DNA of 64,000 bases, taken from assembly GCA_035772735.1 (NCBI GenBank), contig JASDFA010000010.1, forward strand, positions 28,769,501 to 28,833,500. Reading direction: 5' to 3'. Source of the stretch: Datura wrightii (taxonomy: Eukaryota; Streptophyta; Magnoliopsida; Solanales; Solanaceae). The notes beneath the pieces were generated by a model. It saw nothing but the letters and a program-made list of their open reading frames with translations, was not told where the DNA came from and ran no database searches. Each line of letters starts with the position of its first letter. Within the stretch, counting starts at the first letter, position 1. Below are positions 34,877-46,580 of this stretch, piece by piece. The position numbers and the translations under genes are program-made.

Positions 34877-35449
34877 TCAGGGAGTTCGACCACCCAATTT
34901 TTGTGCTATTTTAATTTTTGTGAACACTGGGGACAGTGTTCGAGATAAGTGTGGGGTGGGAGTAGTTAGGTGCTGGTTGTGCTGTTATGTATGTTCTAAT
35001 CTGTTGCTGTGCCTGTGAGAAATTTTTGTGACCCTGTCATTTGTGATTGTTAAGTTGTTGTCCTGTATTGTAATTATATGTGAAACTGTTGTGTGTTGCT
35101 GAATGTTGCTAAGCTGATATGGTACATATTTTTGTTTATCAAAATGATCAATATTTTAAAAAAAATTTCAATTCTTGGGTTTCTCGGCGTTTGTTTTCGG
35201 TTCTTTTACCGAGAATGGTCCCATTGAACCGAAGTCTTAGTTAGTGACCGTTCCCTATGATGGATGGATGACGACCGTCTTAAGGAAAATGTAGTCGTTA
35301 GGAGTAGATTCTTTTTCATTTATATTTTTTTAGTTGTTTTTCTTTTGTGGGTTGCATCCCAAAACCTGTAGTTACTTTATGGTTGCGGAATTCTGGTTGC
35401 GTGTCGTACATGATATTTTAAATGCAAAGGTGATTCATATGAAAGCATG
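34877..35449 (+). other. 3' UTR of element I, left part
   Basis: AT-rich sequence without a gene. Just after ORF2 is gataagtgtggggtgggagtag, resembling the polypurine tract beside the 3' LTR. The block at about 35245-35300 is conserved in J and D. It ends at the duplicated GCATG (35445-35449), where J is inserted, and resumes at 45354. Confidence 0.75.
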
Positions 35450-36877
35450 TGATCTTGGGCAGATTTATATGCCCAAGTGATACTCAAACGTATCATTTTC
35501 GTCTTGTTTATTGTGCAATGTGTATACATTTTCATGTAATTGGTAATAAAATGTGGATTTATACTAACCAACATGATTAGCATTGTTTTGAAGGTAAAAC
35601 ATGATTTTTAGGAGCTAAAATGCATGTTGGAACAATATCGGAGTTGTACTTGGATGCGAGCATGGAAAAGACATTGGAATGCGCAATGTAAAGGGGCTCC
35701 GCGATGGAGCCGTGCCATGCTACCATCGCGGAGGCACACTGCCTGGAGGGTGATTTAATTGGCAATTTCCAGTGAAGCCTCGCGACAGCTCCGTGGCATG
35801 GAGATAAGCCTCCGTATTGGCCTCCGTGCCACGTTGAGGCTATATTCCCGGACCCTGGATTTCCAGTGAGGGTCCACGTCCACGCCTTGTCACGGAGGCA
35901 GTGCTCCGCGTTGGCCTCCGTGACACGTTGCTTGTTATTCCGGGAAAAATTCCCAATAGTATAAATAGAACACTTAGGCTTATTTTTAATTAATTCAGAC
36001 TTGGTGGAGCAAGGACGTGGGTTAGAGGCAGTTGAGGAACGAAAAAGCTAAGGGTTTTTCTCTCTTTCTTTCTTCTTTCAATCAATTGTTTGTATGATTA
36101 ACACTTGTTTTAGGATGATTAATCCACAAATGAGTGGCTAATTCTCTTCCTTGCTGAGGTTTTGAACAATGGTGATGAATTTTGATTATTGAATTGTATG
36201 GTTTTTCATCTTCTTCTTCTATGTTGTTCTATTAATTCTTGTTTCTACTGCATTAGTGTGTGGCCGACATTAATGTACATCTAAAAAGTCCAATTTCACT
36301 CGAGAGAGCACGAAATTGGAAAGTTGTGAATTAATAGGGTATTGTTCTTAACTTGATTTGGGAAAATTGGGTTTTGATGTGCTTTCCTGATAGAAATATA
36401 CTTGAAAGCCGTATTAGTCAATTTAGGAACAAGAATTGTAGTGCTAGGTCATAAATTGCATTCGATCACAGAAATGTACACGAATGGTTTATGATTCTAA
36501 AGTGAGATTAAATACGAGAGTTTTAATCTCTAGGCTAATGTCCTTGGCTAGCAACATGAAGAAAAGATTAACCAAATGATGATTATAATCAAGTTCATTA
36601 CTTGTTCTTAACCTTGGCATGCTCATATCTATAGTTTCAATTCAAAGTAGATATCTGTTATTAGTTTTAGTATATAATTTATAAACAAAAACTTGTTTAA
36701 CTTTTGGTTACGTTGTTGTCAACATATTTAGAAGTAAGATAGAATATAGTATACCTAAGAAATTTTACTTATCCAGAGTCTCCTTGGTTCGATACTTGGC
36801 TTACTTAGCCACTTTATTACTTGTTTGACCACGTGCACTTGCGTGTCGGTTTTTACCTATACCGAACCAGCCGGACA
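35450..36877 (+). repeat. 5' LTR of element J
   Basis: It starts TGATCTTGGGC and ends agccggaca. Three GC-rich inverted repeats (about 35697-35735, 35790-35835, 35884-35930) stand upstream of gggaaaaattccc and TATAAATA (35960-35967). A conserved U5 block includes ggcttacttagccactttattac. Open frames here are not supported as genes. Confidence 0.96.
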
Positions 36878-36883
36878 AGTTTT

Positions 36884-36901
36884 TGGCGCCGTTGCCGGGG
36901 A
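36884..36901 (+). promoter_or_regulatory. Primer-binding site of element J (Asp tRNA)
   Basis: TGGCGCCGTTGCCGGGGA is an exact 18-base complement of the 3' end of plant tRNA-Asp(GTC), six bases after the LTR end. A leader of about 230 bases follows before the first in-frame ATG of gag. Confidence 0.95.
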
Positions 36902-37129
36902 GACTAGGCAATTGGTGAAATTGTGTTAAGTGTAAATTTACTGTATTTTTGTTTTATTTTCTTAAGTGTTGACAACTTTGTCTTAGCCTGTATTTTGCAG
37001 ACTTGATTTCTGTGAACACTGGAAAAGGACAAGGAGCTGGTGGAATCTTACTTAGAGCCTGAACGTGAATTTCATAGTAAACGCAGAGAAGCTCTACAAA
37101 AGAAGCTGCAGTTGCTCAGACAGACTATA

Positions 37130-39411
37130 ATGGAGCAACAAAATCCACCGGTTGTGAGGGCAGTGTTAGTTCCCGACGAAGCAGCAGCAAGGCCGGTTCG
37201 CGAGGTGGCAATCCCACATGCCAACAATGTACATTCTAGTATCCGCAAACCAGAGCCTGGAGGGAGGTTTGAATTAAAGCAGAATATGGTGCAACTTTTG
37301 CACACAAGCGGGCAATTTACCGATCTCCCTCATGAAGACCCACAACAACATGTCCAGAATTTTTTGGAGATAAGTGACACTTATATACCCTCTGGAGTGT
37401 CACCTGATTATGTTCGGCTCACCCTATTTCCATTTTCCTTACTTGGTGAAGCCAAGAGGTGGTTAAAAGCTGAACCACCAAATTCTATATCAACGTGGGA
37501 TGATCTTGCATGGAAGTTTTTGATAAGATTTTTTCCCTCTGGTAAAACAGCCAGACTTAGAAGTCAAATTCTAAGTTTCAAACAGAGGGAGGGAGAAAAT
37601 TTATATCAAGCCTGGGAAAGATTTAAATCCATGTTGCGGGACTGTCCTCACCATCATCAGTCCAATGAGGTGTTGGTACACACTTTTATTGAGGGTTTGG
37701 AACCCCATACTAAAATTTTGTTAGCCTCAGCAGCTGGAGGGCAAGCGCTGGAAAAGACTTATGAGGAGCTGTACACTTTGCTCAACCGAATTTCACAGGG
37801 CAATCCAGAATGGAATGCAGATTCATCTCGAGGTGGAGCAAGGAAAGCAGTAGGAGTGCTTGAAGTGGATGGATTTACAGCTATCGCTGCACAGATAGCT
37901 GCCTTGCAGAATCAGTTAAACAACCACTTCAGCAATATGAACTTGAACCAGCCTTCAGCTTCAGTCAATGCGGTCCAGCAAATGTGGTGTGAAGTGTGTG
38001 GTAGCAGTGAGCACTCAGCTGAGTGCTGTGGAGCAAACCAAGATTCGGTTAACTTTGTGGGCAATGCACAAAGAAATCAGCAGCAGTTTGGTAGTGGCTA
38101 CAACTCAAATTGGAGGAACCATCCAAATTTTTCGTGGGGTAGCAACAATCAACAAGGCCAAAGTTCGGGTCAGGGTATGCACAGGAATCAAGGAGGGCAA
38201 CAGAACTACCAATCTCAATTCAGAAATCACAATGCCCCTCCTCCACCACCATCACCTACCATTGAGGAAATGTTCAAGACCATGATCGCTAATCAGGCGC
38301 AATTGCAAGCTGACTATGTTAAATTGGCAGCCGAAGTGAAGAATAATCAATTAGCGACCAAGGCTCTTGAGTATCAATTTGGGCAATTTTCTAGTGCCCA
38401 AAACACAAGAACCAGAGGAGGACTGCCTAGCAACACGGATCCTAATCCAAAGCAGGTGAATGCAGTGACCACGAGGAGTGGTTTGCAGTTGAAGGAGGTG
38501 GAACCGGAAAGACCGCCTCAAAAGTCAGGAGCAGCAGATGTTGAGGAGGAACAAAGTTCTGATAGGGGGAAGATCAAAGAAGCAGAAGCAGAAAGACCTC
38601 CACCCCCGTTCCCTCAACGACTCAAGAAACACAAAGAGGAGGCGTGTTTCAAGAAATTTATGGAGGTGCTTAAACAGGTACATGTTAATTTACCTCTTGT
38701 TGATGTCTTGCAGGGAGTGCCAAAATATGCCAAATATATTAAAGACGTTGTGGCCAACAAAAGTCGTTTGACTGAGTATGCCATGGTAGCATTGACGGAG
38801 GAATGCACTTCCCGAATCCAAAATAGACTGCCCACGAAGCTAAAAGACCATGGAAGTTTTACTATCCAGCTTACTATTGGGCAGAGTATCCGAGCTCGTG
38901 GATTATGTGACTTGGGGGCGAGCATAAATCTGATGCCATCTTCGGTGTTTAGAAAGTTAGGTCTAGGGAGTCCTAGACCTACAACCGTAATCTTGCAGTT
39001 AGCAGACAAATCCTTAGCTAGGCCGGATGGCATTGTTGAGATGTGCTTGTGCAAGTGGGCTCCCTTATTTTTCCGGTTGATTTTATTGTTCTGGATTTTG
39101 AACCAGATGCTGAAGTCCCATTTATTTTGGGACGACCCTTTTTGGCAACCGGAAAAGCATTAATTGACGTAGCTGCGGGTCAACTTACAATGCGAGCACA
39201 TGACAAGGTAGAAGTGTTCAATGTGTACAAAGCACCCAAGCTCCTGATGGTAAATGAGGAACTCTCGGTGATCAATGTGATTGATCATGGGAAGGCTAAT
39301 CAAATGAGTGAATCCCGAGAGTTGATAGGAAGACCACCTGATAAGGTTGAGCACTACTGGGGGGAGGACAATGATCATGAAAAATCGTCCATCACCCTAG
39401 TAGATAATTGA
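37130..39411 (+). pseudogene. gag-pro: gag-protease polyprotein (element J)
   Basis: The open frame begins after a TGA at 37013-37015, but its first ATG is 37130 (MEQQNPPVVRAV). It covers capsid (EDPQQHVQNFLEISDTY, LTLFPFSLLGEAKRWLK), zinc knuckle CEVCGSSEHSAECC, a poly-Pro linker and protease with active site CDLGASINLMPSSVF. One missing base near 39037-39041 (gttgagatgtg against gttgaggatgtg in K) shifts the frame. The rest of protease (SLIFPVDFIVLDFEPDAEVPFILGRPFLATGKAL) continues in the next frame to the stop at 39409-39411. It is otherwise intact over 630 codons. No RT follows; the sequence passes straight into the double-hairpin module. Confidence 0.94.
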
Positions 39412-39421
39412 GCATAAAGGA

Positions 39422-39469
39422 CGTCGAGCCGCGACGGTAAACCACGCGCTGCACGGGAGGCAACCCGTG
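39422..39469 (+). promoter_or_regulatory. Double-hairpin module after protease (element J)
   Basis: CGTCG-agccg-CGACG (39422-39436) and CACGGG-AGGCAA-CCCGTG (39452-39469), eleven bases after the protease stop, identical in stems and loops to element I and spaced alike. Confidence 0.75.
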
Positions 39470-40061
39470 AAAAATATTTTTTTCTTTTGTTTAGTACAGT
39501 GTAAATAGTTTATTTTAATTTTTCTTTTTCTTGAGTTAGTATAGAATTTTCGTTTTTGTTAGTATTTTTCATTTTAGTTAGGGAAATCTATTAATCTAAC
39601 CAATTTTGTTTAGTAAGGTGATTTTCAGGTCAAACGAAGAAAAATATGCATGGAATCGGGAAGGAAAAGGCAAGGTATGAAAAAATGAATAAAATGAAGA
39701 GACAGTGCACTGGGGCGTTGGCTCCGTTTCACGGAGGAAGGGCTCCGCGTTACCCTCTGTGACACGTTGAGGTTAAATCTGAATTTTTTAAAAATTCTAG
39801 TGAGCCATCGCGTTGGCTCCGTGCCACGTAGGAGGGGCTCCGCGTTACCCTCCGTGACACGTTGCCCTATATTTAGTGCCGGGTCACACCGGGTTGCCGG
39901 GTGACCCGCGTGTTTTTCTTCTTTTTAACCTCGATTTTTGCCTTTTTCCCCTTATTTTCTCTCTTCTCCGCGACCAAACACCTAGATTCCCTCTCACAAC
40001 CAACGTGCCACACTACTAAGCAAACAATTTGTCAAGTTTCTTCGGTTATTCAACGTAAAAG
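39470..40061 (+). promoter_or_regulatory. Putative internal promoter region upstream of ORF2 (element J)
   Basis: This contains two decayed copies of the U3 hairpin (about 39726-39775 and 39810-39862, with arms such as tcacggagg and cctctgtga) and the gggtcac/gtgaccc inverted repeat (about 39892-39907). It is followed by a pyrimidine-rich stretch and the donor AAAAG|GTATGT. No protein is encoded apart from a short open frame (39901-40125) that crosses the donor. Confidence 0.42.
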
Positions 40062-40763
40062 GTATGTTTTCCTCGTTTCTCTCAAGTTTTTGTCGATTTT
40101 AATCGAATTTGAGCATGGGAGGTGAGATAAATCACCCTAAGTAGCAATTTAGCATGATATTGAATTATTCTTTGATTGATAAATGTTCGGAATGTTGTAA
40201 TTAGCGTTTAAACTTGTCGATTGCTTGAATGATTCGAATTTGATTGTAAAATTGATTTCTAGGGCTTGGGTTATTAAAATCGAATCGGGTAACTTGGTAG
40301 ATTGGTGAATTATATGTTGGGGTGTGTTTGTGAATTGAGATAAGTCATTGTAAATATTGTTTGAAGGTAATAGACGACGAATTCTCTATTTTTGGGAAGA
40401 GGTGAAAATTGTTCAAATTGGTTTGGTTATTTGGATTCGTATGTATATAGAATTTTTGTTGTTGTTTTTGTTTGTTGTTTTTGTTGCTAAGTGCGATGGT
40501 TGAATTGCTAGCGATAGTAGGATTGGGATTAGCTGTATGAAGTCTAGTAGTACGCTAAAAGTTATACTGTCGAAATTTTTTTTGTGAACGCACTAAGCAA
40601 TAAATTGTATAGTTGTTTGTTTTAGTGTAAATAAAGCGATCCTTGTCGTAGTATCGTAAAAGTAGCTAAGGAGTAAGTGTGGGGTAAACTTAGTTTAACC
40701 CAAGCTTAGCCGAAGCTAATATGCATTTAGCTTGACATTGTGCTTGTTTATTTATGTTGACAG
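40062..40763 (+). other. Predicted 5' UTR intron of ORF2 (element J)
   Basis: Donor g|GTATGTTTTC and acceptor gttgacag|gtact, the latter five bases before the ATG of ORF2. The length is 702 bases against 686 in I. A taagtgtggggt motif lies inside (near 40674-40685), as in I (near 33566-33577). Confidence 0.55.
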
Positions 40764-40768
40764 GTACT

Positions 40769-41989
40769 ATGGCGAGTAGGCAGGATAAGGGCAAAGGTGC
40801 TTCTACTTCAGGCACCGGGAGAAAACGAATGAGATTGGGCACTGCAGTCCCAGCTGCACCAGCTGTTCCGCACGGCCAGCGCCGCCAATACGGAACAAGG
40901 TGGGTGACCGATGAAGGGAAGAAGTGGTACGCTAAACATAAGGAGAGTAAGTACTTCCCTGAGGAGCATATTGCACGGGAACCACTAGCACAGGAGTTCC
41001 CCCGTATTGTGCAGAGAATCGAGGCAGCTGGGCTCAGCTTCATATTTCAGGAGCCCAAGGAGTGCAACCTACATTTAGTTCGGGAGTTCTATGCAAATTG
41101 AAACCCGGCCATCAGAAGCCACACAATAAAAATCAGAGGGCAGATTGTCACTCTGGAACCCCAGCAATTAAAAGCCATCATTGGAGCGCGGGACACAGAC
41201 GCCCACGTTCTCCGCTAGCTGAACATCACTCCACCATACGCCGATATCAGACGCACCTTGTGTGGGGCTCGGTCCACAGCCCGATGGAGCAGACATAAGG
41301 AGAGAGGTTACCACCAGACTCTGCCTTATTCGCAGATGAACAGGGAGGCCAGAATATGGCTGAAAATAGTGTGTTCGTGCTTGATCCCGGGGGTTCACAT
41401 GACGGATGTGACCCGGGACCGTGTCTGCCTGGTGTATGCCCTTATGAAAGGGCTGGAGATTAATGTTGGGGCGGTCATCATATCCGCCATGAAGAGAGCC
41501 CAACTACACCAGGGCCACAGGTATGGGTTCGGCGGACTCATCACCACCTTTCTATGGGGCCTCGACGTTGAGGAAGAGGCTTTGGACTACATCCCGCAGT
41601 TGGAGCGGAGGGCCCTTGATGTGACAAAAACTAAGGCCCCCGATACTACACACGGGCCAGTGCTGACACTGGGCGAGTGACATGCTCGTGACGATCAGTA
41701 CATGGCACGAATGTTTGGTATGCAAATGCTTCAGCTCCGGATTGGTGGGAGACCAGCCACGGAGGATGAATTATGGCAGTTGGAGCTGGATTACCTATTT
41801 GGCGAGAACGCCAGAGCTTTGTGCCGAGTGGGACCAGCCTTCGTTGAGCCTACTGACGATGATGTCCCCACGGATGAGGAGACACGTCGGGAGGACTCCG
41901 ATGTGGAGTCCGATGACGACGAGGGAGGAGACTCGGACATGGGCGACGAGGCAGCAGCACCAGATGAAGAAGTCGAATATTTCGACTGA
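40769..41989 (+). pseudogene. ORF2, 'putative plant transposon protein' type (element J)
   Basis: It starts MASRQDKGKGASTSG with a basic patch RKRMRLG and follows I's ORF2 closely in one frame apart from nonsense codons and a possible frame adjustment near 41680. Stops are TGA at 41099-41101 (Trp in I), TAG at 41216-41218 and TGA at 41678-41680. The C-terminal end is intact and strongly acidic (EETRREDSDVESDDDE, then PDEEVEYFD, stop 41987-41989). The stops differ from those in I, so each copy was lost independently after the shared structure arose. Function unknown; no membrane segment is seen. Confidence 0.75.
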
Positions 41990-43919
41990 TCAGGGAGTTC
42001 CACCACCTGAAATTTTTGTGATTTTTAATTTTTGTGAACACTTGGGACAGTGTTCGATTTAAGTGTGGGGTGGGGAGTAGCTAGGTGCTAGGGCTGGGCT
42101 AATCTGCTGTATGTTCTTCCTTTGTTTTGCATGTATGTTTTTTTTATGTTTCCCTGTGGCTGTGAACTGATTTGTGTTGTATCTGTATATATTTTTGTGG
42201 TAAATGATGTGTGTTGTGAAAGGTTGTGGTTGCCAGTACAAATTTTGTAAATTTTGTAAATATTTTCTTTATCGAAATGATCGATAATTTTCAAAATTTT
42301 TTGAAAATATTTTTTACATATTAAAATATTTTGTAAATACTTTTCCATCGAAATGATCGATGTTTTGCAAAAAAATTTCAATTTTTCGATTTTTATTTTT
42401 GGGTTTCTCGGAGTTTGTTTTCGGTTCTTTTATCGAGAATAGTCCGATTGAACTGAAGTCATAGTTAGTGACCGTTCCCTATGATGGATGGATAACGACC
42501 GTCTTAAGGGAAATGTAGTCGGTAGGAGTAGTGATTTTAATTTATTTTAAGTTTTTTTCTTTGGTGGATTGCATCACTGAACCTGTAGTTACTATCTGGT
42601 TGTGAAATTTTGGTTGCGTGTTGTAACTGATGTTCAAAATGTAAAAGTGATTCGTTTGAAAGCATGCAATTTTGCGAATATGTTGAGTTACCTAGGCTGT
42701 AGAATTCGATTCGGTGTGATTGAGGCTTAATTTTGAATTCATGTAATTGGCTAATTAAAGAGTCTGTGAATGCATCTTGAATCTAGCATGTGCATAAAGT
42801 GTGAAGTGAGGTATTGTTATTCCCTGCTATTGTGAAGTGTATAGAACTTGCCTGGTGTGTGTACAAAACGAAATGAAGGAGGTGTAGTGTTAGAAAGGAT
42901 GTAGGCATTTCTTTGTTTTTAACCGAAAGTTTCTATTTTTTTCGTGTCATACTCTCATTTTTATGTGACCGTATACCCTAGTCAGCCCGTTGAGCCTTTA
43001 GCCGATTATTTCTTTCTTTTGTCCAAAATTGTATAAACTAAGCTTTATTCTTTCTTTTCATGAGCCGTAAAGTCTATACAAAACTCTTAAGCGCTTAAGA
43101 AGAAAAGAAAATTTTTTTCCCAAAGTGTCAAAGAGTGAGAAGGGTGAAAAGAAAAAGAAAAGCAGAATGAGGAAAGAAAAGAAAAAGGTGGAGGGTGCAC
43201 TCATCATAATTAAATGATATTGAGGGTACATGAAAACCCTTTGTATTGTGTCAAGTATGTCGGATGAAATCGGCAGTACGAAAGTAAACAAGCATGAATG
43301 GGATGAGATGAAAAAAAAAAAGAGAGAAATAATGTCCATGAGTTGATGGAAATGTGTTGAAAAGGCGCTTAAGGATGCTAGTGACTATTATTGGATAATC
43401 CAATATATACTAGTTCCATAGCTTCCATTACAACCCATTAAAGTCCTACGTGATCTTACATTGCATTTCTTTATATTAGTGGAGTAATACACTAAGGGAA
43501 AGCCTATGGGTCATGACATGATGAATGTCAATTCTTTTGGGAGAGAGAGTGAAATTAATTTCTACATGCCCCTACTCGAATCTTTGTGTGTTGCATGAAC
43601 ATAAAGGGGAAGATTCTCTTGAGTTGTGAGGGCACATCCATGATGAAAGATTGATTTTCGTGTCGAATATCTTGATTAGCTGATTTGCATGAGTTTGCCG
43701 ATATCGAGAGTCGATTCTTAAAGTCTAGGATGTCTTGATGTATTAAAGGTCATTGCATTGTTAAGACCATGCATGTTTTCTTGATGATTTGCAAAAATTG
43801 AATAATTGGTATGACCATAGAGTAAATTGTCGCACCATAGTGGCAAAGGTTGGGATGTAATTTGCATGAGTTGTGTATGTGTTGTTCGAGGACGAACAAG
43901 GATTTAAGTGTGGGGTAAG
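41990..43919 (+). other. 3' UTR, palindrome and polypurine tract of element J
   Basis: No gene is supported. Noted signals are an aagtgtggggtgggg motif just after ORF2 (42060-42074), a conserved block near 42470-42520, a 16-bp perfect palindrome TCTTAAGCGCTTAAGA (43085-43100), an A/G-rich stretch 43100-43200, the perfect hairpin TTGTTCG-AGGA-CGAACAA (43882-43899) and the terminal tract atttaagtgtggggtaag directly before the LTR. Confidence 0.8.
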
Positions 43920-45348
43920 TGATCTTGGGCAGATTTATATGCCCAAGTGATACTCAAACGTATCATTTTCGTCTTGTTTATTGTGCAATGTCTATACATT
44001 TTCATGTAATTGGTAATAAAATGTGGATTTATACTAACCAACATGATTAGCATTGTTTTGCAGGTAAAACATGATTTTTAGGAGCTAAAATGCATGTTGG
44101 AACAATATCGGAGTTGGACTTGGATGCGAGCATGGAAAAGACATTGGAATGAGCAATGTAAAGGGGCTCCGCAATGGAGCCATGCCACGCTACCATCGCG
44201 GAGGCACACTGCCTGGAGGGTGATTTAATTGGCAATTTCTAGTGAAGCCTCGCGATAGCTCCGTGGCACGGAGATAAGCCTCCGTGTTGGCCTCCGTGCC
44301 ACGTTGAGGCTATATTCCCGGACCCTGGATTTCCAGTGAGGGTCCGCGTCCACGCCGTGTCACGGAGGCAGTGCTCCGCGTTGGCCTCCGTGACACGTTG
44401 CTTGTTATTCCGGGAAAAATTCCCAATAGTATAAATAGAACACTTAGGCTTATTTTTAATTAATTCAGACTTGGTGGAGCAAGGACGTGGGTTAGAGGCA
44501 GTTGAGGAACGAAAAAGCTAAGGGTTTTTCTCTCTTTCTTTCTTCTTTCAATCAATTGTTTGTATGATTAACACTTGTTTTAGGATGATTAATCCACAAA
44601 TGAGTGGCTAATTCTCTTCCTTGCTGAGGTTTTGAACAATGGTGATGAATTTTGATTATTGAATTGTATGGTTTTTCATCTTCTTCTTCTATGTTGTTCT
44701 ATTAATTCTTGTTTCTACTGCATTACTGTGTGGCCGACATTAATGTACATCTAAAAAGTCCAATTTCACTCGAGAGAGCATGAAATTGGAAAGTTGTGAA
44801 TTAATAGGGTATTGTTCTTAACTTGATTTGGGAAAATTGGGTTTTGATGTGCTTTCCTGATAGAAATATACTTGAAAGCCGTATTAGTCAATTTAGGAAC
44901 CGGAATTGTAGTGCTAGGTCATAAATTGCATTCGATCACAGAAATGTAGACGAATGGTTTATGATTCTAAAGTGAGATTAAATACGAGAGTTTTAATCTC
45001 TAGGCTAATGTTCTTGGCTAGCAACATGAAGAAAAGATTAACCAAATGATGATTATAATCAAGTTCATTACTTGTTCTTACCCTTGGCATGCTCATATCC
45101 ATAGTTTCAATTCAAAGTAGATATCTGTTAATAGTTTTAGTATATAATTTATAAAAAAAAAACTTATTTAACTTTTGGTTACGTTGTTGTCAACATATTT
45201 AGAAGTAAGATAGAATATAGTATACCTAAGCAATTTTACTTATCGAGAGTCTCCTTGGTTCGATACTTGGCTTACTTAGCCACTTTATTACTTGTTTGAC
45301 CACGTGCACTTGCGTGTCGGTTTTTACCTATACCGAACCAGCCGGACA
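43920..45348 (+). repeat. 3' LTR of element J
   Basis: It matches 35450-36877 along its length, one base longer because of a poly-A run. Its U3 hairpins are better preserved than in the 5' copy: GTGGCACGGAG/CTCCGTGCCAC (44263-44273 with 44292-44302) and GTGTCACGGAGG/CCTCCGTGACAC (44357-44368 with 44385-44396). It ends agccggaca before the GCATG duplication. Confidence 0.96.
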
Positions 45349-46580
45349 GCATGCAACTTTGTAAATATGTTGAGATACCTAGACCATAGAGTCGATTCAG
45401 TGTGATTAAGGCTTAATGTTTGAATTCGTGTAATTAGCTGATTGAAGAGTCTGTCAATACGTCTTGAATTGAGCATGTGAAATAAGTGTGAAGTGAGGTC
45501 TTGTTATTCCATGCTATTATGAAGTGTCTAGAACTTGCCTGGTGTGTGTACAAAACGAAATGAAGGAGGTGTATTGTAGGAAAGGATGTAGGCATTTCTT
45601 TGTCTTTAACCAAAAGTTTCTATTTTTCATTAGTGTACCCACCTTAATTGTATACCCTAGTCAGCCCGTTGAGCCTTTAGCCTATTATTTTTTTCTTTTG
45701 TCAAAAATTGTAAACCGAGCTTAATCCCTTCTTTTCATTAGTCGTAAAGTCGATCCAAAACTCTTAAGCGCTTAAGAAGAGAAAATAATTTTCCCAAATT
45801 GTCAAAGAGTGAGAATGGTGAAAAGAAAAGAAAAGCAGAGTGATAAAGGGAAAGAAAAGGTTGAAGGTGCACTTGTTATAAATAAACTATAATGAAGGTG
45901 TATGAATAATCTTTGTTGTTGTGTCAAGTGTGCTTAATAAGATGGGCCAAACTAAAGAAAAACTTCAAGAATGGGAGGATGAAGAAAGAAACACTGCCCA
46001 TGAGTTTGATGGGATGTATGGAAAAGGCGCTTAAGGATGCTAGTGGCTATTATTGGCTAGCCCAATATTTACTAGTTTCGTAGCTTACATTACAACCCGT
46101 TAAAGTCCTACGTGATCTTACATCACACTTCTTTATATTAGTGGAGTAATACACTAAAGGCAAGCTTATGGGTCGTGACATGATGCATGTGAATTCTTTT
46201 GGGAGAGAGAGAGAGAAATTGTGTTTATATGCCCCTGCTTGAAATTTTGTGAGTTCATATGATCAAAAAGGGGAAAATTCTCTTGTGTTGTGAGGGCACA
46301 TGCTTGATGAGAGATTAATTTTCATGTCAGACGTCTTGATCAGCTGATTTGCATGAGTTTGCCAATATCGAGAGTAACTTCTTAAGTCTAGGAGGTCTTG
46401 ATGTATTGAAGGTCATTGCATTGATTGGACCATGCGTGTTTTCTTGATGATTTGCTGTATTGAATAATCGGTATGACCGTAGCTTATATTGTCGAACCCA
46501 AGTAGCGAGGTTTGGGTGTAAATTGCATGAGGTGTAAGATTGTTGTTCGAGGACGAACAAGGATTTTAGTGTGGGGTAAC
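45349..46580 (+). other. 3' UTR, palindrome and polypurine tract of element I, right part
   Basis: This continues I after J and matches J's own 3' UTR in order: palindrome TCTTAAGCGCTTAAGA (45762-45777), ggcgcttaaggatgctagtgg, hairpin TTGTTCG-AGGA-CGAACAA (46543-46560) and the tract ttagtgtggggtaac before the LTR at 46581. Short open frames are not convincing. Confidence 0.8.

Larger units (their letters stand above)
35450..45348 (+). mobile_element. Element J: young Athila-type gag-pro-ORF2 element nested in I
   Basis: J is 9899 bases long with LTRs of 1428 and 1429 bases (35450-36877 and 43920-45348) and a perfect GCATG duplication (35445-35449, 45349-45353). It contains an 18/18 Asp-tRNA primer site, gag-protease with one frameshift, the double hairpin, the U3-like hairpin region, a predicted intron and ORF2. 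RT, RNase H and integrase are absent. The two LTRs differ at about 26 positions by eye (near 1.8%), so it is probably the youngest complete insertion here. Confidence 0.96.

Noticed and set aside
42059..43339. Lysine/isoleucine-rich minus-strand frames in the 3' UTR of J
   Set aside because: The composition follows AT-rich low-complexity DNA, and the corresponding region of I does not keep the frames.
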